Source of the DNA: Hevea brasiliensis
Lineage: Eukaryota; Streptophyta; Magnoliopsida; Malpighiales; Euphorbiaceae
Direction: 5' to 3'
Assembly: GCF_030052815.1 (NCBI RefSeq)
Contig: NC_079510.1
Location: 45,970,725 to 46,034,724, forward strand
Length of the DNA stretch: 64,000 nucleotides
The notes below the pieces were generated by a model. The model was not told the origin of the DNA. It did no database searches and saw only the letters and a program-made list of their open reading frames with translations. The number at the start of each line of letters is the position of its first letter. Within the stretch, counting starts at the first letter, position 1. Below, one piece after another: positions 1 through 11,494 of the stretch. The translations under genes and the position numbers were made by a program.

Positions 1-272
1 TCCGATCTCCTTTAGATATTTATTAAAGTTTTTTTTTTATTGAGAATCGGATAAGAACTCTCCTCCGATCTCTTTTAGATATTTATTAAAGTTTTTTTTT
101 GGATTGAAAATCGGATAAAAACTCTCCTCCGATCTCTTTTAGATATTTATTAAAGTTTTTTTTTTTTGGATTGAGAATTAGATAAGAACTCTCCTCCGAT
201 CTCTTTTAGATATTTATTAAAGTTTTTTATTTTTTATTGAGAATCGGATAAGAACTCTCCTCCGATCTCTTT
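1..272. repeat. LTR minisatellite (left LTR, about 4.5 units visible)
   Basis: Same unit as at 18250-18850 (CGGATAAGAACTCTCCTCCG core, then a T run). The array continues beyond the window start, so copy number in this LTR cannot be compared. Confidence 0.88.
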
Positions 273-1297
273 TACTTGAATGAGAGTTGGATAAGGACTT
301 TTCTGACCTCTTGAAATCTGATTACATCTACACATCATAAGAGCCTAAGACTAAGGGTCCTGGCATTCAAAGATGCCGGGGACCTGAATAAGGCCTCTTT
401 TAACTCATTGGTACCTCGTGACTAGATAGGGGATACTAGACTGAATTTTACCGACCTCCTATGTGATCGCCTTACCAATACCTTTCGGCAGGCAACATTT
501 GCTCTGTTTCATTTGCTATTCCGAAACTCAATTTTACTCCAACCTCCCCCACCTTTACCCAGTCATATTCTCGAGCTAGTCTAGTGGTTCAACTTCATAA
601 CTCTCTAATTTATTATCCTAACATTTATTTAAAAAAAAACTCTTATGTTAAGACACTGTTACCAACGTTTTATCAAACTACCTGTACGTTACCCGTAAAT
701 AGAATACCTATATTAAGAGATAATAAAAGACCAAGAATAAATAAATAACATGAACTGATATCAAAGATAAACTCGAGAATAACCACCCACGTGGGACCTT
801 CTAACATAAAACAAACTTTAATGAAAATTACGAGTGTAAAAAGAAAATAAAGACGAACACTGGATAAGGCAACGGTTCAAACACTCACCTGCAGGAAGTT
901 GAACCTATTGAACTAACTATGGAGTCACAAATGTTGCAGAGTTCCGGGCTAATAGTCTGGGGACTAATGCTTGCCTTGAAATGACGAATGCCTAGTTAGC
1001 ATATAATCGAACCGAAATGATAAAGAATGAGATTGAACTTAGAAAATAAAAGTGGATATAAAGGTGGTAAAAACAGAACTGAAACTTAAGAAAGGGTATC
1101 ATAGAGCAATGAACAAACTGAAAATCAGGAGTTCCAGTGTCCAACACTTCTTCAAAGAAAATACTTTGGAAAACTGGTTTCTAAAGTCTTTCTAGCTTAA
1201 AAATAGCAGAGTAGCAAAACTGAATTAATTTTCAGAGCCTTTCCACTATAATCACCACCCTTTTCTTCGTCCTCTCCTTCAACAGTTTTCATGCAGG

Positions 1298-1306
1298 TAT
1301 TTATAG
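1298..1306 (-). promoter_or_regulatory. Sense TATA box of left LTR
   Basis: The minus strand reads CTATAAATA, followed by CCTGCATGAAAACTG. It sits between U3 and the R/U5 region. The same sequence is at 19876-19884 in the right LTR, where it would start the genomic transcript. Confidence 0.55.
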
Positions 1307-2889
1307 GGAACAGATGTTCCTAATGAAGGGTCAGGATTCCCTTTGAGGGAAATGGAAGGTTTGAATTTTAAAGGACAAGATCTGATGGTTGGGAATTAAA
1401 GAGAATCAAAACGAACGACTGAGATCCTTTTCTGCATATTTGTCCTTTCTCCTTTCTAATCTGACGGCTCAGAATTTTCTTGTCAAGGGCGATCCGAAGG
1501 CTGAGAATAAAGAGCGCCGGTCTTGTCGTCTTGTTCTTTGATCCAAGGGCTCTGAACTTGTCCTTACAAGTAAGATCAACGATGGAGATTGGGATGTCTG
1601 ATCGTCATGACATACTCGCACTGTCGATGTGTGGGCGATTCTGAGGTGTGCGGTGGAGATTTCGTCTGCAACGCTTTAACTACCTCGGCTTTGATTATGA
1701 CAACAGTTAGCGGAAGTTGTCTTATTCTCTTTGTTTTCCGACCTCCCCTCCCTTCTGATCTTTCTAACACGATCCTTTTCCGATCTCTCATGCCGGGCTC
1801 TCCTCTTCCAACCTCTCCTTCTCCGGTCTTCTCCTTCATCTGGTCCGATTCAGTCAAAGCATTTATTCCTTCGATTTCCGAGGCATCCGCTTCATTTTCT
1901 GCTTGCAATAAATGCTCAGACTTTCCCTATATATATATCTTCAACGGGAAACTCCTCCGCATATGATTTTCTCCTCTTTCTCACTTTTCCTATTCTAACT
2001 GCTCCGGCCATAATCCCGGCCATGATAGTTGCTTTTGATCTTTTTCCGATTGTCCTCTTTATTCCTCGACAGAAAATTTATGATCCCGGTGATCGGAGAA
2101 TTATGATAACCTCATTTGATGACAGTGAGAGAACCAGACTAATTTGCCGACCTGGATCAAGGACCTCGATCGTGTCGATCTCGAATCGTTCGATCGATAT
2201 AATCGCCGAACTGATTTAGGGCGAGAAGACTGCTAATATTCCTCTTAATATCGGTGACTGCCCCTTGAATTTCATTTGGCTCCTCACCACATTGGGCGTC
2301 CCGACTACAGCTCGATTCTGGTCGATGACAGTGGAGATGACTCTTCATCCTCATGAGAGTCATAATCACCCCATCTGAGCTGTACGTCTATCCACTGTCT
2401 ATGGCCGGACAAATCTTTTGATTCAGCCACGAGATTAGGCTTTGACATAGGCCTTTATTAGATAGGATGTTCCACTGATCTCTAAAGATCTCCCCTGTGA
2501 TGTAATAAGACCTTTAATGTAATCCGATCTCTAGAGATCGCCCAAATGATGTAATCCGGCTTTTAATGTAATCCGATCTCTAGAGATCGCCCAAATGATT
2601 AATCTAACTTTTCGGAAATAAAATTTTATTTTGACAACTATCATTTTATTATTATTGCATTGATTATTTTCCGATCTCTGATGTGTTTATCCACTTCGGT
2701 TCATAACTGAACAGCCCTTAACCGATCCGCACTTCCAAACATCCGCCTTAATTCACTGATCTCTAACTAGCCTATCTCTCCTTATTATGGAATTTCTGGA
2801 ATATTCGTGAGATGTGTCAGAAAAAGCTGGCGAATCCTGCTAACCGATGCGCCACTTGGGACACCGTGAGCATTAAATGCTCAGACTAG

Positions 2890-2898
2890 TATAAATAG
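2890..2898 (+). promoter_or_regulatory. Antisense-gene TATA box, left LTR
   Basis: TATAAATAG on the plus strand, followed by GGGATGAGTCC. It lies about 160 bases before the ATG at 3052 of the LTR-embedded gene. It points away from the sense TATA box, so the two promoters are divergent, about 1.6 kb apart. Confidence 0.6.
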
Positions 2899-3051
2899 GG
2901 GATGAGTCCGCCAGTTGTCCCCTTATGTCATTTTCAGCCTGTCGCTAGCGATTCCAAAATCCTCTTGTTTTTCAAGTTCTTCTGACACCGATCACACTCC
3001 GGTAAGGATTTTGATCTTTCTTTCAGTTTAAATTTTCTCTTTTCTTTGAAA

Positions 3052-4890
3052 ATGAGCGGCGCCGAGGGTCAGAGAGCGGCAAGCCCCCCTTCCGTTCAGA
3101 TCTCGTGGTCGTCAGAAGAGGTAGAAGTAGTCGGAACAAGCGGGCGATCTGAACCTCCTAGGACCTCTATTCCAGCCCGCAGTCAAGCAGCACCCTCGAG
3201 GCAAACACATTCTTCAGGGAGAGAAAACCTCCCCATGGATGAGCTGCCATCAATTCTTCAAGAAACTGACCTGCAGTCATTCAGCCAAGAGCATAACATT
3301 CAGCCCGATTCATACGAACTCATTAAGTGTCACGGCGATCTTCGAGCCGATCACTTCTTCGAGGAGAATGATATGATCATGGTATACGAAGAGCAATTAA
3401 AAGCCGGGCTGCTGTTCCCTCTTAACGACTTCTTCAAGAAAGTTCTAAAATTTCACAAAGTGTGCATAGCCCAAGTTCACCCGAACTCATGGCGGATCCT
3501 AGTAGCCTTCAGAGGCCTTTGCCGAGCCAAAGGACTCAGTCCTACAGCTAAGGTGTTCGCCGAACTACATAGGCTAACTCGTCAAAAGGACGACGAGTAT
3601 TGGTTCTTCCAGGCGAAGCCACATTGTGGGCTTTTTACCGATCTGCCCTCCTCCCTGAAGAATTGGAAGAATCGCTTCTTTATTCTGAAGAGCAAAATTC
3701 CGAACGGCTTTGAGGGTTTCCCACGCAGCTGGCTGCATCAGGGCCTGTTAATTCCGAAGCGCATCACCCTGAATAGGGAAGAAGGCCTAATGGTGATGGA
3801 ACTGAAAGATCAGGCGGCCCGACAGAAGTTCTCTTGTTTAGATGCAGTGACGGCCAAACTGCATCATTGGACAATGGAGTTGATTATTGGCGAAGAATGC
3901 GGGCTTCAGCTCTCTGACCTCGGCCTCGGTACTTTCTATATCTCTGATCTTTGGGCCTTAGCGATCTCACTGACCTTTTCTTTGTGCAGGTATGGCGAGC
4001 GGCGAGGCTTCCAAGGAGAGCCGGAAGCGGAAAAGAGAGGTCTCCCAGAAAGTGCGGGAGATGAAGCAGGCCGAGGCCCTTCATACGCCTAGGCATGATC
4101 CCGAAGAAATGCAAGGAGGCTCGTCTCAACCCTCAGGACCGCCGATCCCTGACATAGAAGTGGTCCAGTCCCCTCCTCGTCAAAAAGAGCTGCCACCACC
4201 TCCTCTGGTTGCATCAAGCGCGGAAGGGGGTCCTTCCCAACCACCTGTGAGGACCCTTTCCCGCGGCGCTCAAATCCTGATCCACTCGCTGGAGAAAAAC
4301 CGCACGGTTCCAGAGAATCTGGGCTTTGCTAAGGTCTTGGGGTCCTCCATCTGCCTTCGGGAGGATCGGGATAGGCTAACCCTGAACAACCTCGATGATA
4401 TCCTGACCCAAACTATGAGCCTGAGCGTGGAGAGTTTGGTGAACCAACACATTGTCCGGGAGAAGGCTCACCGCTTGAGGCAGGAGGTCGAGAAGGTGGG
4501 TTAAGAAGCTGCTTCCCTCCGATCTCAACTTTTGTCTGCCTAAAACTACAAATCTGAAATTGAGGGGCGGATGAAATTCTACGAGGATAAGCTGGCCAAG
4601 CAGGCTCATGTTCTTGAAGAGGTTCGGGCACTCCGAGCTGCTGAAGTCGCTCGCCTCACTGAGAAACTTAAAGCAAAAGAAGAAGAGGCCTTGACAAGGG
4701 AGGCCGGTGCTTATGTGAACGCTCATGGGGATCTCTTGGCCGAGCTCAGGAAGCGTTATCCCGAGGAGACTTTTCCTGGATGGTGGACCTGGCTCCCCAA
4801 GACGAAGAGGATAGCGAGGAGGAGGCCGAGGGTGATAGAGGGGGCGAACAAAATGTAGAACAGGCTGGAGGATCACCTCCAGCCGAATGA
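3052..4890 (+). pseudogene. LTR-embedded antisense gene, left copy (Transposase_28-like, two exons)
   Basis: A gene lying inside the LTR and opposite to gag-pol. Exon 1 is 3052-3928; a 61-bp intron (3929-3989, GTACTT to TGTGCAG) follows; exon 2 starts at 3990. The split codon G/GT keeps the frame and joins exon 1 to the ATG-led second ORF. The N-terminal half (from the DRADHFFEENDMIMVYEEQL-like region through WFFQ and LKNWKNRFF) resembles the plant 'putative gypsy type transposon' family (PF04195, Transposase_28), whose function is unknown. The C-terminal half is Lys/Glu/Ala-rich and coiled-coil-like (residues around the LAKQAHVLEEVRALRAAEVA stretch). This copy has a TAA at 4502-4504 where the right copy has CAG, and a frameshift near 4770. 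The ancestral frame would end at the TGA at 4888-4890. The ATG at 3052 is preferred because it follows the TATA box and matches the right copy. Confidence 0.72.
3929..3989 (+). other. Predicted 61-bp intron in the LTR-embedded gene (left)
   Basis: It begins GTACTTTCTATATC and ends TTTTCTTTGTGCAG, with a pyrimidine-rich 3' part. Removing it joins the two reading frames in phase 1. The right LTR has the same intron at 22502-22562 in the same phase, although the base before the donor differs (G here, T there). Confidence 0.65.
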
Positions 4891-5349
4891 CTTGTATATA
4901 TTTGAAATGAAATGAAATTCCTTTTTTTTTGTTCAATGCTTGGATGAGATCGGAAAGTATCTAAGTTGCATAAGCACTTGATTATCTGAACATATTAGAA
5001 CAACAGCTAAAAGTGATTATTAATCTAAGTGTAAGAGGTCGGAAAACATTGTAAGCAAGAGATCGGCAAACACCAAATGGGACTTGATTAAAATTGGAAA
5101 CTTGATTTGAACACTTAAGGTCGGAATCATCCTTAAACCGGATTGGAACCTTAACTTTATCAGACGATTATCCCCAAACTTTTAAAAGGGAGATCGATAA
5201 TCAGACTGGAGGCATGAAGACCTGACGTTGGTTTGGTTTCGCTAGACAAGAGATCGGAAATGTGATTGACTGGAAAAGGGAGACTCAGTGCTGGGGATCG
5301 GTTTCAAAGTTTATTGATTTCAGGGATCGGCCAAAATATAGTGTCGACA

Positions 5350-5362
5350 GCTACCCCTCTTT
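5350..5362 (-). other. Polypurine tract of the Ogre-like element
   Basis: The minus strand reads AAAGAGGGGTAGC directly before the TGTCGACA start of the 3' LTR. This is the expected second-strand priming site and it confirms the minus-strand orientation. Confidence 0.8.
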
Positions 5363-5440
5363 ACATAATTCCTACTGGAAAAAAAAAATTTTTTCTGTGT
5401 AGGGATTATGTAAAGATTCAGACCCATATTTTGGACGATT

Positions 5441-6612
5441 AAAATTTGAAATTCGAAATTAAAGTCAGGAAACTAAAACCTACTTGGGTCGGCAACCCTG
5501 AGGTTAGTAACAGGAATTTAAAATGCTAGAAAATTAAAATCAACTTGGATCAAGGAATCAAAGGTTGATTAACAGGGAATTTAAAATGCTTGAAAAATTA
5601 AAATCAACTTAGATCAAGGAACCAGAGGTTGATTAACAGGGAATTTAAAATGCTTGAAAAATTAAAATCAACTTAGATCAAGGAACTAGAGGTTGATTAA
5701 TAGGAAATTTAAAATGTAGGAAAATTAAAATCAACTTAGATCAAGGAACCAGAGGTTGATTAACAGGGAATTTAAAATGCAGGAAAATTAAAATCAACTT
5801 AGATCAAGGAACCAGAGGTTGATTAACAGGAAATTTAAAATGCAGGAAAATTAAAATCAACTTAGATCAAGGAACCAGAGGTTGATTAACAAGAAATTTA
5901 AATGCTGAAAATTAAAATCAACTTTGATCAAGGAACCAGAGGTTGATTAACAGGAAATTTAAATGCTGAAAATTAAAATTAACTTAGATCAAGGAACCAG
6001 AGGTTGATTAACAGGAAATTTAAAATACAGAAAAATTAAAATCAACTTAGATCAAGGAACCAGAGGTTGATTAACAGGGAATTTAAAATGCTTGAAAAAT
6101 TAAAATCAACTTAGATCAAGGAACTAGAGGTTGATTAACAGGAAATTTAAAATGCAGGAAAATTAAAATCAACTTAGATTAAGGAACCAGAGGTTGATTA
6201 ACAGGGAATTTAAAATGCAGAAAAATTAAAATCAACTTAGATCAAGGAACCAAAGGTTGATTAACAAGAAATTTAAATGCTGAAAATTAAAATCAACTTA
6301 GATCAAGGAACCAGAGGTTGATTAACAGGGAATTTAAAATGCAGGAAAATTAAAATCAACTTAAATCAAGGAACCAGAGGTTGACTAACAAGAAATTTAA
6401 ATGCTGAAAATTAAAATCAACTTAGATCAAGGAACCAGAGGTTGATTAACAGGAAATTTAAATGCTGAAAATTAAAATCAACTTAGATAAAGGAACCAGA
6501 GGTTGATTAACAGGAAATTTAAAATGCAGGAAAATTAAAATCAACTTAGATCAAGGAGCCAGAGGTTGATTAATAGGAAATTTAAAATGTAGGAAAATTA
6601 AAATCAACTTAC
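5441..6612. repeat. About 61-bp tandem repeat array between integrase and 3' LTR
   Basis: About 18 units of roughly 61-62 bp, each like AATTAAAATCAACTTAGATC, AAGGAACCAGAGGTTGATTA, ACAGGAAATTTAAAATGCAG. Units differ by point changes and by a GCAGG/GCTTG/GCTG variant at the joint. The first units (5441-5560) are the most divergent. Tandem arrays in this 3' position are known for Tat-lineage elements and can seed satellites. Confidence 0.92.
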
Positions 6613-7472
6613 AAAGTAAACCTAATCTGACGCGAGAAGCTCTTCCGCGACGAAGTGTACTTAACAGGATCCCGAAGGCCAATGATTAATGGAGGACGAG
6701 TTACAAGACTTGACGTACGACCTCCTTTTCCTTACTCATTTCTTCAGATGCCCCTTTTCTGTTCTCGACTTTCTTCTTATTTTGCGAAAAGCGCCCTTGC
6801 GGGTTTTCACTTTCCTTTCGCCCATTTGACTAGAAGCGCCCTTCAAGGTTTTCACCTCTAGTTTTTTTTTTTTTTTTTGCTATTCCCTGCAAATCTCACA
6901 GCAAAGTACATGAGGTTATCAATTTTCAAATCCTAATCTTATGGCAAAATTTTAACTGATTAATAGCGCATTAGATAAAGAGGTTGAAGAAGGACAATAT
7001 TAAAGAGTGAGTATACGGGAAAGATAAAAGCAAAGAGATAAATGCGAAGAAAGTATACCAAAATGACTTTATTATGGTTTTAAGAAACAAAGGTACAGTT
7101 TCAAAGAAAAAGGATACAAGGATAGATCTCACATATTCCTTGTAGTTAACTTTGAAGTCTCTTAACTGCCATTATTTCAAGTACTCTGTTAACGAAGATT
7201 CATGCCGTGACGGTTTATTTCTATCCTCGGTTTCATGCCCCCTTCCTTATTTCTCCTTTTTCTGGTTCTTGGAGTGCCCTTTCGGGTTTTCACCCCTGGA
7301 ATTTTTTTTTTTTTTTTTAGCTCGCTCTTTCAGGATGCCCTTTCGGGTTTTCATCCCTCGCTCATTTTGCAGAAAGCGCCCTTCCAAGGTTTTCGCCTTC
7401 TTTCGCACATTTTGCTAGGAGCGCCCTTTCAGGTTTTCACCCCTACTCTCCTCTTTTTTTTTTTTTTTTTTT
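6613..7472 (-). repeat. 3' untranslated region with six scattered ~22-bp motifs
   Basis: Non-coding stretch between the tandem array and the integrase stop. Six copies of a motif close to GCCCTTTCGGGTTTTCACCC appear near 6789, 6836, 7272, 7336, 7377 and 7421, several followed by long T runs (6860-6880, 7301-7318, 7454-7474). ORFs called through it are low-complexity Phe runs and not genes. Bases 6880-7190 show nothing recognisable. Confidence 0.7.
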
Positions 7473-8824
7473 TTAGGCATAGTATTTTTTGACGGTGTCA
7501 GCATTCACAGGTCTTGGAAATTCTTCACCGTCCATGTGGGTCAAGATCAAGGCCCCACCAGAAAATGCTTTTTTAACCACATAGGGTCCCTCATAGGTTG
7601 GTGACCATTTACCCCGGGGATCGTTTTGATTCGGAAGCACCTTCTTCAGGACTAGGTCCCCTGGTTGAAATTCACGTGGGTGAACACCTTTGTTAAATGC
7701 CCTGGCCATTCTTCTTTGGTATAACTGCCCATGACATGCCGTTGCTAGCCTTTTCTCATATAGCAAATTTAATTGGTCCAACCTTGACTGGATCCATTCC
7801 GACTCATCAATCCCTGATTCTTTCAGAATTCTTAGAGAAGGAATTTCTACCTCAATAGGTAGTACAGCTTCCATCCCGTAAACTAGTGAGTATGGGGTTG
7901 CCCTGGTTGATGTTCTTACAGAAGTCCGGTATGCGTGAAGGGCGTAGGGAAGCATATCATGCCAATCCTTATAAGTGACTGTCATTTTCCGGATTATTCT
8001 CTTGAGATTTTTGTTTGCAGCTTCTACTGCTCCATTCATCTGGGGACGGTATGGTGAGGAATTGAGTGTCGGATTTTGTATTGATCACATAATCTTTGGA
8101 TCTTCGGACCATTCAAATTATTGGCGTTGTCAATGATGATTTCATTGGGGAGGCCATGCCGGCAGAAAATATTATTTTTGAGGAATTTTAGGAATATGTT
8201 CTGTGTAATGTGAGCATATGATGTCGCTTCGACCCATTTAGAAAAATAATCGATAGCCACCAGGATAAATCTATGCCCGTTGGATGCCTTAGGGTTGATG
8301 GGGCTAATCACATCGATGCCCCACATTGCGAAAGGCCATGGTGAGACGAGGTTGAACAATTGGTGAGGCGAAACATTTATCGGATCCGCATAGATTTGAC
8401 ACTTATGGCACTTTCGGAAATACTCGACGCAATCCTTTTCCATGGTAGTCCAAAAATATCCCCGTCTCATGATTTGCTTAGCCATCATATGCCCATTGGC
8501 ATGGGTTACACAGTTTCCCTCATGAGTCTTGAAAAGGATTCTCTTCGCTTCTTTTGCATCCACACATCTCAACAATTCGCCGTTAGAGCTCCTTTTGTAT
8601 AGAATTTCTCCACTGGAGAAGTATCCCAATGCTAATCTCCTAATCATCCTCTTTTCATTTTTGCTTGCCCCTGAGGAGAATTCTCTGGTTCTGATGTAAA
8701 GCAGGATGTCATGATACCAAGGTTTACCATCAGGTTCTTCTTTGATCATGAGGCAGTATGCCGGTTCACTCCTTGCTTTAATCTTTAATATCTGAGTCGT
8801 CTGCCCTTCTTTCATTTGAGCCAT
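7473..8824 (-). pseudogene. Integrase of the Ogre-like element, frameshifted
   Basis: DDE integrase. The N-terminal HHCC zinc site is visible (THEGNCVTHANGH then CVEYFRKCHKCQIYAD). Core: first Asp in MWGIDVISPI, second in EIIIDNANNLNG, Glu in MNGAVEAANKN. A one- or two-base change near 8040-8060 shifts the frame between the second Asp and the Glu: 8824-8036 is open in one frame and 8039-7473 in another. The C-terminal part (LVYGMEAVLPIEVEIPSLRI, FQPGDLVLKKVLPN, GKWSPTYEGPYVVKKAF) is the usual GPY/F module, and the protein ends at a TAA near 7473. No chromodomain is seen, as expected for Tat. Confidence 0.9.
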
Positions 8825-9469
8825 AACAGCCAGGGTGGCTAAGGCATCTGCAAATTGATTCTTGTCTCGACTAAGGTGAGTGAAAGAGATTTCTTCAAAT
8901 TTCTTAATCAGCTCCAGTAAGTACTTCTGATATGGGATTAACTTCGGATCCTTAGTTTGCCATTCTCCCTTGACTTAATAAATGATCAGGGCTGAGTCTC
9001 CATATACCTCCAACTTCCTGACTTTCATTTTGATGGCAGCCTGTAGACCCATCACACAAGCTTCGTTTTCTGCGACGTTGTTGGTGCAGTCAAATCTCAA
9101 CTTGATAGCTATCGGAAAGTGTTTTCCATCCGCGGATACCAATACAGCTCCGATTCCACTACTAGACAAATTGACAACTCCATCAAAATACATTTCCCAT
9201 ACATCAGCTGGCTCTTTTTCTCCGCCGTCTACTTCGTTAATATGCTCATCAGGGAACTCAAAATCCAGAGCTTCATAATCCTGGATAGGGTTTTCTGCTA
9301 GGAGATCAGCGATCACGCTACCTTTCACTGCTTTTCGGGTCATATAGACAATGTCATATTGGGAGAGTATGACCTGCCATTTGGCTATCCTTCCTGGTAC
9401 GAATGGGCTTTCGAATACATATTTAATAGGATCCATCCTGGAGATGAGCCATGTCTTATGATTCAACAT
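8825..9469 (-). pseudogene. Second (archaeal-type) RNase H of the Ogre-like element
   Basis: An additional RNase H between the classical RNase H and integrase, a hallmark of Tat/Ogre elements. Catalytic acids are visible in order: MYFDGVVN (Asp), NVAENEACVMGLQ (Glu), VYGDSALIIY (Asp), then, after an in-frame TAA at 8975-8977, NQFADALATLAVM (Asp). Upstream, AKWQVILSQYDIVYMTRKAV matches the end of the first RNase H domain. All four acids remain despite the stop. Confidence 0.85.
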
Positions 9470-9493
9470 GTAGTGTTTGAGGCGATTTGCTGT

Positions 9494-10665
9494 TCAGGCT
9501 AACGCGCAGCAAGTTTTCTCTAGGAAAGAGTACCTTGACTCACAATCATTGAATTTCTTGCTCAGGTAATAAATAGCCCTCTCCTTTCGGCCAGTATCAT
9601 CATGTTGCCCCAAAACACATCCCATTGAGCTTTGTTGGACTGCCATATACAGAATCAGCGGCCTTCCTGCCACCGGCGGAACCAATACTGGTGGGTTTAA
9701 CAGGTACTGCTTGATTTTCTCGAAAGCCTCTTGACAAACTGAATCCCATTGAGTGGTGTTGTCCTTTCGGAGTAGTCTAAAAATAGGCTCAGCTTTAGCG
9801 GTGAGATTGGAAATAAATCTCGATATGTAGTTCAACTTCCCCAGGAAACTGCGCACCTCCCTTTCTGTTTTTGGGGATGGCATCTCTTGAATAGCTCGAA
9901 CTTTTTCTGGATCAACTTCTATTCCCTTCTCACTCACTATGAATCCCAACAATTTCCCAGATCTAGCTCCGAATATGCATTTGGCAGGGTTCAGTTTCAG
10001 TTGATATTTCCTGAGTCTCTCAAATACTTTCCTCAACACTTGCACATGGCTTTCTCCTCCCCTGGACTTGATGATCATATCATCCACGTATACCTCCACT
10101 TCTTTATGCATCATATCGTGGAATAACATGACCATAGCACGCTGGTAGGTGGCGCCAGCATTCTTTAGCCCAAAAGGCATGACCCGATAGCAAAATACTC
10201 CCCATTGAGTGATAAAAGTAGTTTTTTCCTTATCTTCCTCATCCATTGGGATTTGGTTGTACCCAGATGCCCCATCGATACACGAACACCTACCCAATCC
10301 CGCAGCATTGTCTACTAACACATCTATGTGAGGGAGAGGGAAATCATCTTTCAAGCTTGCTTTATTAAGGTCCCTGTAATCAATGCACACCCTGACTCTT
10401 CCGTCATTCTTCATTACCGGGACGACGTTAGCTATCCATTGAGGATATTTGACTACTTCCAGAAACCCAGCATCATATTGCTTTTTGACTTCGTCCCTAA
10501 CTTTGAGCAGCGTGTCAGGGTTCATTCTTCTTAGTTTCTGCTTTACCGGGATTGTTCCCGGAATTAGGGGAATTTTGTGCGTCACTATCTAGGGGTCTAA
10601 GCCGGTCATATCGTCATAGCTCCATGAAAATACATCCAGGAATTCTTTGAGAAACTGACCATATC
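9494..10665 (-). pseudogene. pol: Reverse transcriptase and first RNase H of the Ogre-like element
   Basis: Ty3/gypsy reverse transcriptase. An in-frame TAG near 10590 precedes the long open stretch from 10585. Motifs in order: PIVP-like WIANVVPVMKNDGRVRVCID, first catalytic Asp in CSCIDGASGYNQIPM, GVFCYRVMPFGLKNAGATYQ, the catalytic YVDDMIIKS, and GKLLGFIVSEKGIEVDPEKV. The connection and classical RNase H start follow (FLGKLNYISRFI, LILYMAVQQSSMGCVLGQHD, AIYYLSKKFNDCESRYS). A stop at 9494-9496 cuts the RNase H before its end. The catalytic residues are kept, so loss of function comes from the stops. Confidence 0.92.
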
Positions 10666-11494
10666 TTCTAATTCTTTACTCTCCACAACCTTAAGTTCCC
10701 TTTTTACTTCTTCCGTGCCTAAGTTCACGGTGTGCGTTTCGTCCCCACAAGGCACTAGGGAAGGTTCATCTGTTTCATCCCTTTCTTCTGTGAGTTCCAC
10801 CTCATAATCACTTGAAGTAATGTCAGTTATGGGGATTTCAAAATTAACCAGAGGAATTTCTGAGTCTATTGAATTATTAGGTGTTAATTGATGAATGGTC
10901 CTGAAGAAACGAAAATGGAATATATTATAAGGATGGATTTCAAAAAGGAAAGAAAAAGAGAATTGGATATAAAATACGCTACTAATTCATTAATATTTAT
11001 GACATAAGAAAATGGTCCATTTACAATATTACACTTGCCACCATGGACAAAATGATCAAGTGTAGATAACCAAAAGTACTTTACTCGAAATTGAGTACAG
11101 GGATGTCCTCTGCTGTCCAGTTGTCCAGTTCTTGCCCTTCAGCTATTGGCGAGACTAGAGACTCATACAAGGAATCAAGATGGATGACATCGATGGATGG
11201 TTCATAGGGTGATTATTCAATCTCTGCCGAATTTTCAATGACCAGTTTAGTGAAGACCTCCGTGATTCTCGGGACTACCTTTATTTTCCCGATTTTCTGA
11301 TCAAATCTTTGATCCCGAAGCATATTCCTCATCCAAAATCGCCCATCCATGAGGGCGTCTTCCTCATAACCCAAACCGCAATGGCCAACCTTCTGGATAG
11401 CCGGTATAGGTTCAACAATCCCTTGCAATGCGGCGCCTAACCCCTTGCCCTCTTCATACTCATTCCTCAACATCTCCTTGGCTACCATAGCCAT
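10666..11494 (-). pseudogene. Protease-RT linker with G-patch-like segment
   Basis: Degenerate coding DNA between protease and RT. Bases 11494-11213 keep EYEEGKGLGAALQGIVEP, which resembles the Gly-rich G-patch-like linker seen in Tat-lineage pol. Bases 10800-10670 are open in a different frame with NLGTEEVKRELKVV. Between 11212 and 10801 I see only stops and short fragments. In Ogre elements a spliced intron is known near this junction, but no convincing splice pair was picked here. Confidence 0.5.

Larger units (their letters stand above)
1..5349 (-). repeat. 3' LTR of the Ogre-like element (partial, cut by window start)
   Basis: Collinear with 18240-24031. It ends GTCGACA at 5349, directly beside the polypurine tract at 5350-5362. 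The part equivalent to 17845-18240 and several minisatellite units lie outside the window. It holds the antisense gene at 3052-4890 and the same two opposing TATA boxes as the other LTR. Bases 281-2880 contain no credible gene; short ORFs there are low-complexity and lie on both strands. Confidence 0.92.

Noticed and set aside
1576..1908. Minus-strand ORF of 110 aa, also present at 20154-20492 in the other LTR
   Set aside because: Conserved only because LTRs are duplicates; several overlapping ORFs on both strands here, composition-driven, no domain. Kept out of the gene list, though it lies near the sense TATA box.
7152..7492. Phe-rich ORFs
   Set aside because: Produced by T runs and the repeated motif in the retrotransposon 3' region.
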